Source: Streptomyces sp. V4I2 (GTDB taxonomy: Bacteria > Actinomycetota > Actinomycetes > Streptomycetales > Streptomycetaceae). Taken from it: a stretch of DNA of 64,000 nucleotides. Of this stretch, positions 24,365 through 32,664 are shown one piece after another. Every line of letters begins with the position of its first letter. Positions within the stretch are counted from its first letter, which is position 1. The notes under the pieces are model-generated. The model made no database searches. It saw only the letters and a program-made list of their open reading frames with translations, and had not been told where the DNA came from. The DNA lies in contig NZ_JAUSZM010000003.1 in the NCBI RefSeq assembly GCF_030817655.1, positions 3,906,001-3,970,000 of the forward strand. Reading direction: 5' to 3'. The position numbers and the translations under genes are program-made.

Positions 24365-26113
24365 CTAGGAGGAGCTCGGCTCGTAGTCCTGGCCGAGGAC
24401 GACGGCGACGTTCGCGCTCCCCGAGACCTTGCCCTTGCTGACGGAGTTGGTGGCCAGACCCAGGGTCTTGGCGACCTCGGTGGCGTTCTCCTTGTCGGCG
24501 GCGTCGGCGTAGACGACCTTGGAGGCGGTCTGGGCCGAGGAGGCCGTGCCGCCTTCCAGGAAGCTGAAGCCGCCGTTGAGGAGGACGACGCGGGCCTTCT
24601 CGGTGTTGTCCTTGACGCCGGTGGCGTTCTGGACGGAGACGCTGACGGCCGCGTCCTTGTCGGGGCTCTTCGCGGTGCCGCCGAGCACGTCCTTGACGAC
24701 GCTGTCGCTTGCCTCGGCGCTCAGCGTGCCGTCGGTCTGCACGGGCAGCAGTGCGGTCTTGTAGTCGCCGCCCTTGGCGCGGTCGGCGAGCTTGGCGAGG
24801 AAGGTGCCGAGGTCCTTGTCGGTGAGCGACGGGTCGAGGATCTGCGCCAGCGTCTGCACGGTGGTGGTCGCCGCCGTGGGGTCGGAGGACAGCTTGCGCA
24901 GCACACTCTGCATGACCTGGCCGAACCGCTCCAGCTGGGCGTTCTGGGCCTCGCCGGAGGCGCGGTAGGTGGCGTAGGCGACGGCCGCCTTGCCGCTGAG
25001 CGTCTGGCTCTTCCCCTTGTTCACCAGGGGCGCCTCGCCCTTCTTGGCGTCCGGGTCGGCCACGACGGTGTTGGTGTCGACCTCGATGTTGCCGACGAGG
25101 TCGACCAGGTTCTGCAGGTAGGGGGTGTCCAGGCGCCAGGTGCCCTCGATGTCGGTGCCGAGGACGCCGTCGAGGGAGTCGCGGGTGCCGGAGGAGCCGT
25201 CGTCCTCGACCGACTTGGCGAGGGTGGTCGTGGTGCCGCCGTCGTCCGTCAGGACGAGGGAGTTGGGCAGCAGGACGGTGGTGCCCTGCTTGGTGGTGGT
25301 GTTGTCGACGAGCAGTGCCGTGGAGGTGCCGCCCTGCGCGGTGTTGTGCAGGTGGACGACGATCACGTCACGGTTCTGGGCGCCGACGGCGGTGGCGGTT
25401 CCGGTCTTCGCGTCCGAGGAGGAGGACAGTCCGGGCAGCTTCCCGGCGTACCAGAGGTAGCCGGCGCCGCCGACCGCGACCAGCGCCAGCACCACCACGA
25501 GGGCGACGAGGCGGCTGCGGGCGCGGCGCTTGGCCTCCTCGCGGCGCTCGGTGCGGTTCTCGGTGAAGTTCAGCCAGTCGATGACGTCCTCGGAGTCGCC
25601 GTCGGGCTCCTCGACGAAGGCGAACTGCTCGGTGCGGTAGTCCCGTTCGCCCTCGGCCGGGTGGTTCCCGTCGGCGTCGGAGCGCTGGTCCCGCCCAGGG
25701 ATGTCCGTCTGCTCGGGCGGGCCGGCCTGCTGCGGAATGTAGGCGGTCTGCTCGACGACGCGGGGCTGCTGACCGCTGGTGGCCTCCCGGCCGTAGGGGT
25801 CGTACGAGGGCGCCTGCCCGCCGGTCTGCTGGGCACCGGTGCCGTAGGGGTCGTAGGACGGTGGCACGGGTGCCTGCCGACCGGTGCCGTACGGGTCGTA
25901 CGGAGGGGCCGGCTGCTGCCCGCCCGTGGCGTACGGGTCGTAGCCGTAGCCCTGCTGCTGCGCGTACGGGTCGTACGGCTGCTGGGGGGCCTGCTGCGGC
26001 TGTTGCTGCGGCGGGGCCGGCTGGTACATCGGCCGGCCGTACTCGTCGTAGCCGACGAGCTCGTACCGGTCGTCGTGGTTGCCGCCGTATCCCGCGTCGT
26101 ATCGGTCGTTCAC
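24365..26113 (-). CDS. LCP (LytR-CpsA-Psr) family membrane protein, divergent active site
   Basis: A 582-residue protein from the GTG at 26113, which follows GAGAGGGG. The first 150 residues are a cytoplasmic Tyr/Pro/Gln-rich tail with repeated YDPYG units. A membrane helix follows near residue 195-215 (LVALVVVLALVAVGGAGYLWY), then an extracellular LCP domain and a LytR_C domain (VSVQNATG). LCP enzymes attach teichoic-acid-like polymers to peptidoglycan. Here the usual RSDT and PRD motifs read NRDV and LPNS, and the DxxR region reads NAQLER, so key arginines appear lost. From memory, the locus matches a Streptomyces coelicolor LCP gene linked to a spore-wall polydiglycosylphosphate; that is unchecked. 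Confidence 0.75.
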   Translation of the reverse strand: MNDRYDAGYGGNHDDRYELVGYDEYGRPMYQPAPPQQQPQQAPQQPYDPYAQQQGYGYDPYATGGQQPAPPYDPYGTGRQAPVPPSYDPYGTGAQQTGGQAPSYDPYGREATSGQQPRVVEQTAYIPQQAGPPEQTDIPGRDQRSDADGNHPAEGERDYRTEQFAFVEEPDGDSEDVIDWLNFTENRTERREEAKRRARSRLVALVVVLALVAVGGAGYLWYAGKLPGLSSSSDAKTGTATAVGAQNRDVIVVHLHNTAQGGTSTALLVDNTTTKQGTTVLLPNSLVLTDDGGTTTTLAKSVEDDGSSGTRDSLDGVLGTDIEGTWRLDTPYLQNLVDLVGNIEVDTNTVVADPDAKKGEAPLVNKGKSQTLSGKAAVAYATYRASGEAQNAQLERFGQVMQSVLRKLSSDPTAATTTVQTLAQILDPSLTDKDLGTFLAKLADRAKGGDYKTALLPVQTDGTLSAEASDSVVKDVLGGTAKSPDKDAAVSVSVQNATGVKDNTEKARVVLLNGGFSFLEGGTASSAQTASKVVYADAADKENATEVAKTLGLATNSVSKGKVSGSANVAVVLGQDYEPSSS

Positions 26114-26129
26114 CGGTGCCCCTCTCGGC

Positions 26130-26849
26130 TCACTCGCCGCGGTACAGCTCGCGCTTGTCGATGTAGCGCACGACTCCGTCCGGCACCAGATACCAGACGG
26201 GGTCGCCCTTGGCGACTCTCGCACGGCAGTCGGTGGAGGAGATGGCGAGGGCGGGGACCTCGACGAGCGAGACACCGCCCTCGGGGAGCCCGGGGTCGGA
26301 CAGGACGTGGCCCGGCCGGGTGACCCCGATGAAGTGTGCAAGGGAGAACAGCTCTTCCGCGTCCCGCCAGGTCAGGATCTGGCCGAGGGCGTCGGCGCCG
26401 GTGATGAAGAAGAGGTCGGTGTCGGGATTGAGCGCGCGCAGGTCGCGCAGGGTGTCCGCGGTGTAGGTGGCGCCGCCGCGGTCGATGTCGATGCGGCTGA
26501 CCGAGAACTGGGGGTTCTCGGCGGTCGCGATGACCGTCATCAGGTAGCGGTCCTCGGCCGGGGAGACCGCGCGGTGGCTCTTCTGCCACGGCTGGCCGGT
26601 CGGGACGAACACCACCTCGTCCAGGTGGAACTGCGCGGCGACCTCACTGGCCGCCACCAGGTGCCCGTGGTGGATCGGGTCGAACGTCCCGCCCATGACG
26701 CCGAGACGGCGCTTGCCGGGGTTCGACGGCCCGTTGCCGGCGCCGCTCGACGGACGGTTCCCGACGCCGCGACCCGGACCTCTCCCGGTGGCGCTCACCG
26801 GGCGGTCTTCCGTGCCGTTCGGCGTGTCGTTCGCCGGACCGGTAGGCAT
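26130..26849 (-). CDS. nadD: Nicotinate-nucleotide adenylyltransferase
   Basis: A 239-residue enzyme that adenylates nicotinate mononucleotide in NAD synthesis. The ATG at 26849 has GGGAG eight bases upstream; an earlier ATG is at 26864. The nucleotidyltransferase motif GGTFDPIHHGHL lies near residue 45, preceded by a Gly/Pro-rich tail. ITGADAL and the C-terminal ISSTDCRARV complete the family set. It precedes the LCP gene by 16 bases. Confidence 0.92.
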   Translation of the reverse strand: MPTGPANDTPNGTEDRPVSATGRGPGRGVGNRPSSGAGNGPSNPGKRRLGVMGGTFDPIHHGHLVAASEVAAQFHLDEVVFVPTGQPWQKSHRAVSPAEDRYLMTVIATAENPQFSVSRIDIDRGGATYTADTLRDLRALNPDTDLFFITGADALGQILTWRDAEELFSLAHFIGVTRPGHVLSDPGLPEGGVSLVEVPALAISSTDCRARVAKGDPVWYLVPDGVVRYIDKRELYRGE

Positions 26850-26968
26850 GTCCTGCTCTCCCATGCGTGCAGACCCTACCGGCCCGGCCTGAGAGCCCCG
26901 GCCGAGAGATCCCCGGGACGGCCCGTGCAGGACGCCCCTGCCGGATTCCTGCCGGGCTCGCGCCGGGC

Positions 26969-27133
26969 TCAGCGGTCGCGGTTGAAACGGGTCGTGATCC
27001 ACAGCAGAAGCATCAGGATGACGAAGGCGGCCCCGCCGGTCACCAGCGGGTCGAGGCTCTCGTGGTTGCCGCCGTGCTCCTCGCCCTCGGCGGCAAGGGT
27101 GACCAACTGGGCAGCGGTGCTGTGGAAGCTCAT
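26969..27133 (-). CDS. Small single-pass membrane protein, 54 residues
   Basis: The frame runs from ATG at 27133 to TGA at 26969. The product has a soluble acidic start (AAEGEEHGGNHES) and one hydrophobic helix (about residues 34-48), then a basic end. It has no named family that I recognise. It lies upstream of nadD on the same strand. Confidence 0.6.
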   Translation of the reverse strand: MSFHSTAAQLVTLAAEGEEHGGNHESLDPLVTGGAAFVILMLLLWITTRFNRDR

Positions 27134-27242
27134 CTTCGGCAGGACCTATCCGGTGTGGGCGGGATAAACACGTGGGCCCATGGTAAGCGGGCGGTCCGAC
27201 GGCGATCACGCCGACTCCGCCATCGGGAACCTTCGCCCCGCT

Positions 27243-27404
27243 TCAGTCGTCTTTCCGCTTGTACCCACGCAGCAGGAACCACGCGGTCAGCACACAGCCC
27301 AGCACCATCACGATCAGTACGACCCGGAGCAGATTCCCCGCCCCCTGCTGCTCGGCGGCGCGCGCGGCCTCGGCGAGCCAGGCGGCCCGGGGGTTGTGCT
27401 CCAT
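27243..27404 (-). CDS. Small single-pass membrane protein, 53 residues
   Basis: The ATG at 27404 follows GGAG. The product has an Ala/Glu-rich helix, one membrane segment (about residues 26-46) and a basic tail RGYKRKDD, so the C-terminus probably faces the cytoplasm. Function is unknown. With the 54-residue gene it forms a pair of tiny membrane genes between nadD and the M48 protease. Confidence 0.65.
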   Translation of the reverse strand: MEHNPRAAWLAEAARAAEQQGAGNLLRVVLIVMVLGCVLTAWFLLRGYKRKDD

Positions 27405-27530
27405 GGCGCGGAACTCCTTCGCTGTAGTGCCCGTCCACGGTAACTCCGCCTAGGCTGGGCCCAGCTTCGGGGGAGCAAAGGGCCGCACAAAGATCCGCAA
27501 AGGGCCACACACACGCACATGGGGGAAGAC

Positions 27531-28655
27531 ATGTCCGACGGCCACCAGCAGAACGGGCACGAGAACGTGCCGAGCAGGCAACGCAGGCGCTTCCCGGGGA
27601 TCTCCTCCCGCGCGTACGAGCACCCGGCCGACCGCTCCGCCCTGGTGGCGCTGCGCAAGCTGAGCGGCTTCGACACGGTCTTCAAGGCGCTGAGCGGGCT
27701 GCTGCCCGAGCGCAGCCTCAGGCTGCTGTTCCTGTCCGACTCGGTGCGCGTCTCCGACCAGCAGTTCGCGCACCTCAACGACATGCTGCGGGACGCCTGT
27801 TACATCCTGGACCTGGAGAAGGTCCCGCCGATGTACGTCAACCAGGACCCGCAGCCCAACGCCATGTGCATCGGCCTGGACGAGCCGATCATCGTCGTCA
27901 CCACGGGCCTCGTCGAGCTGCTCGACGAGGAGGAGATGCGGGCGGTGATCGGGCACGAGGTGGGCCACGCCCTGTCCGGCCACTCGGTGTACCGCACCAT
28001 CCTGCTGTTCCTGACCAGCCTTGCCCTCAAGGTGGCCTGGATCCCGCTCGGCAACCTCGCGATCATGGCGATCGTGACGGCGCTGCGCGAGTGGTTCCGC
28101 AAGTCGGAGCTGTCCGCGGACCGCGCGGGTCTCCTGGTCGGCCAGGACCTCACGGCCTCGATGCGCGGCCTGATGAAGCTCGCCGGCGGCAACCACCTGC
28201 ACGAGATGAACGTGGACTCGTTCCTGAAGCAGGCCGAGGAGTACGAGGCCGGCGGCGACCTGCGCGACTCCGTGCTGAAGATCCTGAACGTGCTGCCGCG
28301 CTCCCACCCCTTCACCACCATCCGGGCCGCCGAGCTGAAGAAGTGGTCCGAGTCCCGGGACCACCAGCGGATCATGGACGGCCACTACCCGCGGCGCAGC
28401 GAGGACAAGGACACCTCGGTCACGGACTCCTTCCGGGAGTCGGCGGCGAGCTACGCCAGCAATGTCAAGACCTCCAAGGACCCGCTGATGAAGCTGGTCA
28501 GCGACCTCGCCGGCGGGGCCGGGGACCTGGGCGGCCGGGTGCGGCGCGGCTTCGGCGGCTTCGCGAGCTCGGCACCGCAGGACCGGCCGCCGACGGACCC
28601 GACGGACGAGCCGGGCCCGGCGAACGGGACGGACACGCCCCCGCGGGACAACTGA
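27531..28655 (+). CDS. M48 family membrane zinc metalloprotease
   Basis: A 374-residue protease of the HtpX/Ste24 group. The ATG at 27531 follows GGGGGAAG; another ATG is at 27519. The zinc motif is HEVGHALSGH near residue 148, and SELSADRAG supplies the downstream glutamate ligand. Two hydrophobic stretches follow the zinc motif. The C-terminal 80 residues are Pro/Gly-rich and disordered. It probably degrades damaged membrane proteins. It is convergent with the 356-residue gene. Confidence 0.9.
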   Translation: MSDGHQQNGHENVPSRQRRRFPGISSRAYEHPADRSALVALRKLSGFDTVFKALSGLLPERSLRLLFLSDSVRVSDQQFAHLNDMLRDACYILDLEKVPPMYVNQDPQPNAMCIGLDEPIIVVTTGLVELLDEEEMRAVIGHEVGHALSGHSVYRTILLFLTSLALKVAWIPLGNLAIMAIVTALREWFRKSELSADRAGLLVGQDLTASMRGLMKLAGGNHLHEMNVDSFLKQAEEYEAGGDLRDSVLKILNVLPRSHPFTTIRAAELKKWSESRDHQRIMDGHYPRRSEDKDTSVTDSFRESAASYASNVKTSKDPLMKLVSDLAGGAGDLGGRVRRGFGGFASSAPQDRPPTDPTDEPGPANGTDTPPRDN

Positions 28656-28696
28656 CCGAAACGACTGGCCGAGACGACTGGCCGAGGGGCCCTCGC

Positions 28697-28726
28697 AGCC
28701 GACGGAACCGAAGAAACCCGTCGGCT
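28697..28726. terminator. Terminator between convergent genes
   Basis: AGCCGACGG and CCGTCGGCT form a 9-bp stem with a 12-base A-rich loop, lying between the convergent M48 gene and the 356-residue gene. Confidence 0.6.
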
Positions 28727-28761
28727 GCTCACACCTCCGGCCGCTCACACCTCCCGGCCGC

Positions 28762-29832
28762 TCACACCTTCGGCTGCGCGCTCGTCGCCAGCGATCCGCA
28801 CAGCGGCGTCGCGCCGCCCGTCGCGTACGGGTCCGTGCCCGCGGGGCCGCCCGCCTTGGCCATCTGCCCGGCGAGCAACGGGTGCAGGTGGTTGGTGGAG
28901 TCCTCGGCGCAGGACAGCGGGCCCGCCTGCACATAGGCGACGACGAGCTGGGTGGTGTGCAGCCGCAGGTCGTCACGGTCGAAGCGGAAGTGCAGCTCGC
29001 GGCGGACGGTGAACAAGGACGCCTCGGCCTTGTCGCCCGCGCCGGGGGCCCGTAGCGCGTACACGAAGGTGTGGTCCGCGGTGACCTCGAGCGTGGACGA
29101 GTCGGTCTCGGCGGCCTGGAGCGTGCCCTGGACCCTGATCTTGCCGTCGGCCAGCTCGGCGCCGGACGGGTCGAAGCGAACCAGCCACCCCGTGGGAGCG
29201 TGCCGTCCGTCGGCGGCCGGGCGGTCGAAACTCTCGTCGAACTGGCCGAGTTGGTCCGCGTCGAGCAGGACCCGTACCGGACGGACCTGCCGGCCGGTGA
29301 GGACCTCCGGGTAGAGCGAGGACCGGACGATGTAGTCCTTGGCGGTGGTCAGGGCGGCGACCACCTGGCTGTCCGAGAAGTGCGCGGTGCGCCGGGAGGC
29401 GGGCAGCGGGATGCCCTCGGCGCCGATGCGGTACTGCGCGGCGGGGCTGTGCGCGTACAGGTACTCGGTGTCGGTGTGCCCGGGCACCTTGCCCTGCGGG
29501 GCGAGCGGGATGACGGTCATCCGCAGGGGCTCGACGGGCTGCTGCGCGGCGGGGGTCTGGTAGGGATGCCGTACGCCCATGTAGATCGCGGTGCCGAAGG
29601 CGACTGCGATCAGCAGGACCAGGATCAGCGCCTGCCGGGACAGGCCGCGGCGCAGCGGGGGCCGGCGGCGTACGGCGGGCGCGTGGTCTGCGATGCGCTC
29701 CTGCGCGGAGAACTCCTGGAGCCGGGCAGCGCGGACGAACGACTCGTCGAAGACGACGGATCGGTACTCGTCCTCTCCACCTCCGGGGCCGCCCTCGGGT
29801 GTCCCCTCAGGTGGGTTTCCAGGCCCGCCCAT
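28762..29832 (-). CDS. Membrane-anchored extracellular protein of unknown function, 356 residues
   Basis: The N-terminus is Gly/Pro-rich and carries an EYRSVVFDESFVRAA motif near residue 23. One membrane helix follows (about residues 68-86, ALILVLLIAVAFGTAIYMGV). The remaining 270 residues are predicted outside, with two late cysteines (LSCAED, PLCGSL) that could form a disulfide. No catalytic motif is recognised. The same cytoplasmic motif occurs in the next gene upstream (29933-30514), so the two are probably related and may work together. Confidence 0.75.
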   Translation of the reverse strand: MGGPGNPPEGTPEGGPGGGEDEYRSVVFDESFVRAARLQEFSAQERIADHAPAVRRRPPLRRGLSRQALILVLLIAVAFGTAIYMGVRHPYQTPAAQQPVEPLRMTVIPLAPQGKVPGHTDTEYLYAHSPAAQYRIGAEGIPLPASRRTAHFSDSQVVAALTTAKDYIVRSSLYPEVLTGRQVRPVRVLLDADQLGQFDESFDRPAADGRHAPTGWLVRFDPSGAELADGKIRVQGTLQAAETDSSTLEVTADHTFVYALRAPGAGDKAEASLFTVRRELHFRFDRDDLRLHTTQLVVAYVQAGPLSCAEDSTNHLHPLLAGQMAKAGGPAGTDPYATGGATPLCGSLATSAQPKV

Positions 29833-29932
29833 ATCTTCAGGGTAGGTCGCCGGGCCCTCGGGTAAACGCCCCCCTGCGCGACAACTTCTGACAGGTTCTC
29901 ACCAGGACCGGGCACGGGCCGGCGGCCGGCGT

Positions 29933-30514
29933 TCAGGGCGTGCGCGGGACGGCGGAGACGGCTGGCTGGGAGTAGTCGGCGGACGCGGAGGGCGCCGCCG
30001 AGGTGCCGTGTTCCAGGCCGGTCGAGGCGGGCGGCGGAACCGGGCCCCCGCCGTCGGAGGAGGCGCTGCGGTAGACCGCTGCGAACGCCAGTGCGACCAT
30101 GCCGATGCCCATCACGAGGGCGAGCATCCAGGCGACGGGACGGTGCCAGCGGACTTGTTTGCCGTACGTCCCGGGGGCGCCGTAGCGGCCTTCGAGGATG
30201 TCGACGTCGTCCAGGTCGTCGAGTTCCGGATCATGGCCGAATCCGGTGGGGCCGCCGTCGGGGCCGTAGCCGTCCTCGTAGCGCTCGCCCCTGCCGAGGG
30301 CCGCCCGGCGGGCCTCGGCCTCGGAGGCCTCCGCTCTCGCCTGCGCGGCGGCAAGGAGGCGCTCGACGGCGGTCGGCTCGTGCACCACGGCCGCCCGTAC
30401 GAAGTCCTCGTCGAAGACCACGGAGGCGAACTCTTCGTCCGACACCCCGCGGTCGTGGTCGTCGTCGGGCTCCCAGCCGTCAGGGAACGGCGTGCCCCCC
30501 ACGTCCTCCGGCAC
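29933..30514 (-). CDS. Membrane protein with SVVFDEDFVRAA motif, 193 residues
   Basis: Read from the GTG at 30514; the longer frame runs antisense through proA and is not real. The acidic N-terminus carries EEFASVVFDEDFVRAA, matching the neighbour at 28762-29832. An Ala/Glu-rich helix (about residues 45-70) and one membrane helix (about 135-155) follow, and the extracellular Ser/Pro tail is short. The function is unknown. It lies between proA and its larger paralogue on the same strand. Confidence 0.7.
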   Translation of the reverse strand: MPEDVGGTPFPDGWEPDDDHDRGVSDEEFASVVFDEDFVRAAVVHEPTAVERLLAAAQARAEASEAEARRAALGRGERYEDGYGPDGGPTGFGHDPELDDLDDVDILEGRYGAPGTYGKQVRWHRPVAWMLALVMGIGMVALAFAAVYRSASSDGGGPVPPPASTGLEHGTSAAPSASADYSQPAVSAVPRTP

Positions 30515-30657
30515 GGATCCAGAGTAGACCTGGGGGGTCAATTTGGGCAGACGGTATGGAAATTCATCCGCTGGATGAGACGGCTCTTCTGCGGCACGCA
30601 CCAGGAAAGGGCGCGCACGCCGGGTGCACGTCCCTCCCGCGCGCCAGGTCGTGCGCC

Positions 30658-31944
30658 TCAGCGCCGTACGTGCCCGTCCCCGGTGACGATGTACTTCGTG
30701 CTGGTCAGCTCCGGCAGACCCATCGGTCCGCGCGCGTGCAGCTTCTGCGTGGAGATGCCGATCTCCGCGCCGAAGCCGAACTGGCCGCCGTCGGTGAACC
30801 GGGTGGAGGCGTTGACCGCGACCGTCGTGGAGTCGACCAGCTGGGTGAAGCGGCGGGCCGCCTGCTGGGAGGTGGTGACGATGGCCTCGGTGTGACCGGA
30901 GGTCCACAGACGGATGTGCTCGACGGCCCTGTCCAGGGAGTCGACGACCGCCGCGGCGATGTCGTAGGACAGGTACTCCGTCTCCCAGTCCTCCGGGGTG
31001 GCCTCCACGACCGTCGCCTTGGAGTCCTTGGCGTACGCCAGGACCCGCTCGTCGGCGTGCACGGTCACCCCGGCCTCCGCGAGGGCGTCCAGGGCGCGCG
31101 GCAGGAACCGGGGGGCGATGTCCTGGTGGACGAGGAGCGTCTCGGCGGCGTTGCAGACACTGACGCGGTGCGCCTTGGAGTTGATCAGGATGTCGATGGC
31201 CATGTCGAGGTCGGCATTCGCGTCGACGTAGACGTGGCAGTTGCCGGTGCCGGTCTCGATGACCGGGACGATCGACTCGGTGACGACGGTCTGGATGAGG
31301 GAGGCGCCGCCGCGCGGGATGAGCACGTCGACCAGGCCGCGTGCCCGCATCAGCTCGCGCACGCTCTCGCGGCTCTCGCCGGGCACCAGCTGCACGGCGT
31401 CGGCGGGCAGCCCGGCACCGCCCACGGCGTCCCGGAGCACCCGCACGAGCGCGCTGTTCGATTCGTACGCGGAGCCGGAGCCGCGCAGCAGCACCGCGTT
31501 GCCGGACTTCAGGCACAGCGCCGCCGCGTCCACCGTCACGTTCGGGCGGGCCTCGTAGATGATGCCGACCACGCCGAGCGGGACGCGGACCTGGCGCAGG
31601 TCGATGCCGTTCGGCAGGGTCGAGCCGCGGACGATCTCGCCGACCGGGTCGGGCAGCGCGACGACGTCCCGCACGTCGGAGGCGATGGCCCGCACCCGCT
31701 CCGGCGTCAGCGTCAGCCGGTCGATGATGGCCTCGCTGGTGCCGGCCTCGCGGGCCTTGGCGATGTCCTTGGCGTTGGCCTCGACGATCTCGCTCGTACG
31801 GACCTCCAGCGCGTCCGCGATGGCGAGCAGCGCGTCGTCCTTCTCGGCCCGCGGCAGCGGGGCGAGGTCGGCGGCGGCGGCTTTGGCGCGGTAGGCGGCC
31901 TGGGTGACCGGGGACATGGCGTCGTACGGCGAAAGCGTGGTCAT
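30658..31944 (-). CDS. proA: Gamma-glutamyl phosphate reductase
   Basis: A 428-residue enzyme, full family length, for the second step of proline synthesis: NADPH-dependent reduction of glutamyl phosphate to glutamate semialdehyde. The catalytic cysteine is in HRVSVCNAAET near residue 268. GVVGIIYEARPNVTVD and the C-terminal GPMGLPELTSTKY are family hallmarks. proB lies upstream on the same strand, separated by a small unrelated gene. Confidence 0.95.
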   Translation of the reverse strand: MTTLSPYDAMSPVTQAAYRAKAAAADLAPLPRAEKDDALLAIADALEVRTSEIVEANAKDIAKAREAGTSEAIIDRLTLTPERVRAIASDVRDVVALPDPVGEIVRGSTLPNGIDLRQVRVPLGVVGIIYEARPNVTVDAAALCLKSGNAVLLRGSGSAYESNSALVRVLRDAVGGAGLPADAVQLVPGESRESVRELMRARGLVDVLIPRGGASLIQTVVTESIVPVIETGTGNCHVYVDANADLDMAIDILINSKAHRVSVCNAAETLLVHQDIAPRFLPRALDALAEAGVTVHADERVLAYAKDSKATVVEATPEDWETEYLSYDIAAAVVDSLDRAVEHIRLWTSGHTEAIVTTSQQAARRFTQLVDSTTVAVNASTRFTDGGQFGFGAEIGISTQKLHARGPMGLPELTSTKYIVTGDGHVRR

Positions 31945-32005
31945 AAGGGAAGCGTAGTGCGCCGGACGGGTGCGTCCACCGGGCGTTCCACACCGCGAGA
32001 CGGGG

Positions 32006-32476
32006 TCAAAAGGGATGAACCCCCACCGGCGTCGCCGGTGCCGGTCCGTAGCCCTCGGCGATGCGCTGGTGGTAGGTCTCCCGGTCGATGACCTCCAGGC
32101 CGACGATCTCCCAGGGCGGGAGCTGGGCGGTCTGGCGGTGCTCGCCCCACAGGCGCAGGGCCACGGCGGCCGCGTCGTGCAGGTCGCGGGCCTCTTCCCA
32201 GTAGCGGATCTCCGCGTGGTCGTTGGCGTATCTGCTGGTCAGCAGAAAGGGGTGGTCGTGGGCCAGCTGTTCGAGGCCGCGCCGCACCTCCTTCAGCGGG
32301 GCCTCCTTGCCGGAGACGCTGAGGGTGACGTGCCACAGGCGCGGCAGGTCCTCCGGCTTCTCGTACCGGTCGCCGGCCGCGACGCTCGTCAGGGCACGCT
32401 CCTCGCCGGCCGCGCGCGAGGAGGTACCACCGGTACCGCCGCGGGCCGCCGACGCCCCAGGGCGCACTCGTCTCAC
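32006..32476 (-). CDS. Small conserved hypothetical protein, 156 residues
   Basis: The GTG at 32476 is preceded by a strong GGAGG. The product is a soluble alpha/beta protein with WHVTLSVSGKEAPLKEVRRG, then HPFLLTSRYANDHAEIRYWEEARDL split by helices, and ends PVGVHPF. I recognise no named family. It lies between proB and proA, so it may be co-transcribed with the proline genes. Confidence 0.75.
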   Translation of the reverse strand: MRRVRPGASAARGGTGGTSSRAAGEERALTSVAAGDRYEKPEDLPRLWHVTLSVSGKEAPLKEVRRGLEQLAHDHPFLLTSRYANDHAEIRYWEEARDLHDAAAVALRLWGEHRQTAQLPPWEIVGLEVIDRETYHQRIAEGYGPAPATPVGVHPF

Positions 32477-32664
32477 GACGGCCTCCTTTACCCAATGGCC
32501 GAGCAGCGCTCGTGCTCGTGGTCTGCGGAACGTGTCCCTGAGACAAAGTTGAGCAGGCCGGGGGCGTCCGTGGGGCGGTTTTGCGGAACGTCCACCTGAG
32601 GGCGACGCCATTGCCGGGTCGTTCACCCCGTTTTCGGGTGAGCCGGGGCCCGACGGCGGGATTT

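Noticed and set aside
30515..31993. N-terminal two thirds of the long minus frame ending at 29933
   Set aside because: It overlaps proA in another frame. Only the part from the GTG at 30514 has protein-like sequence.
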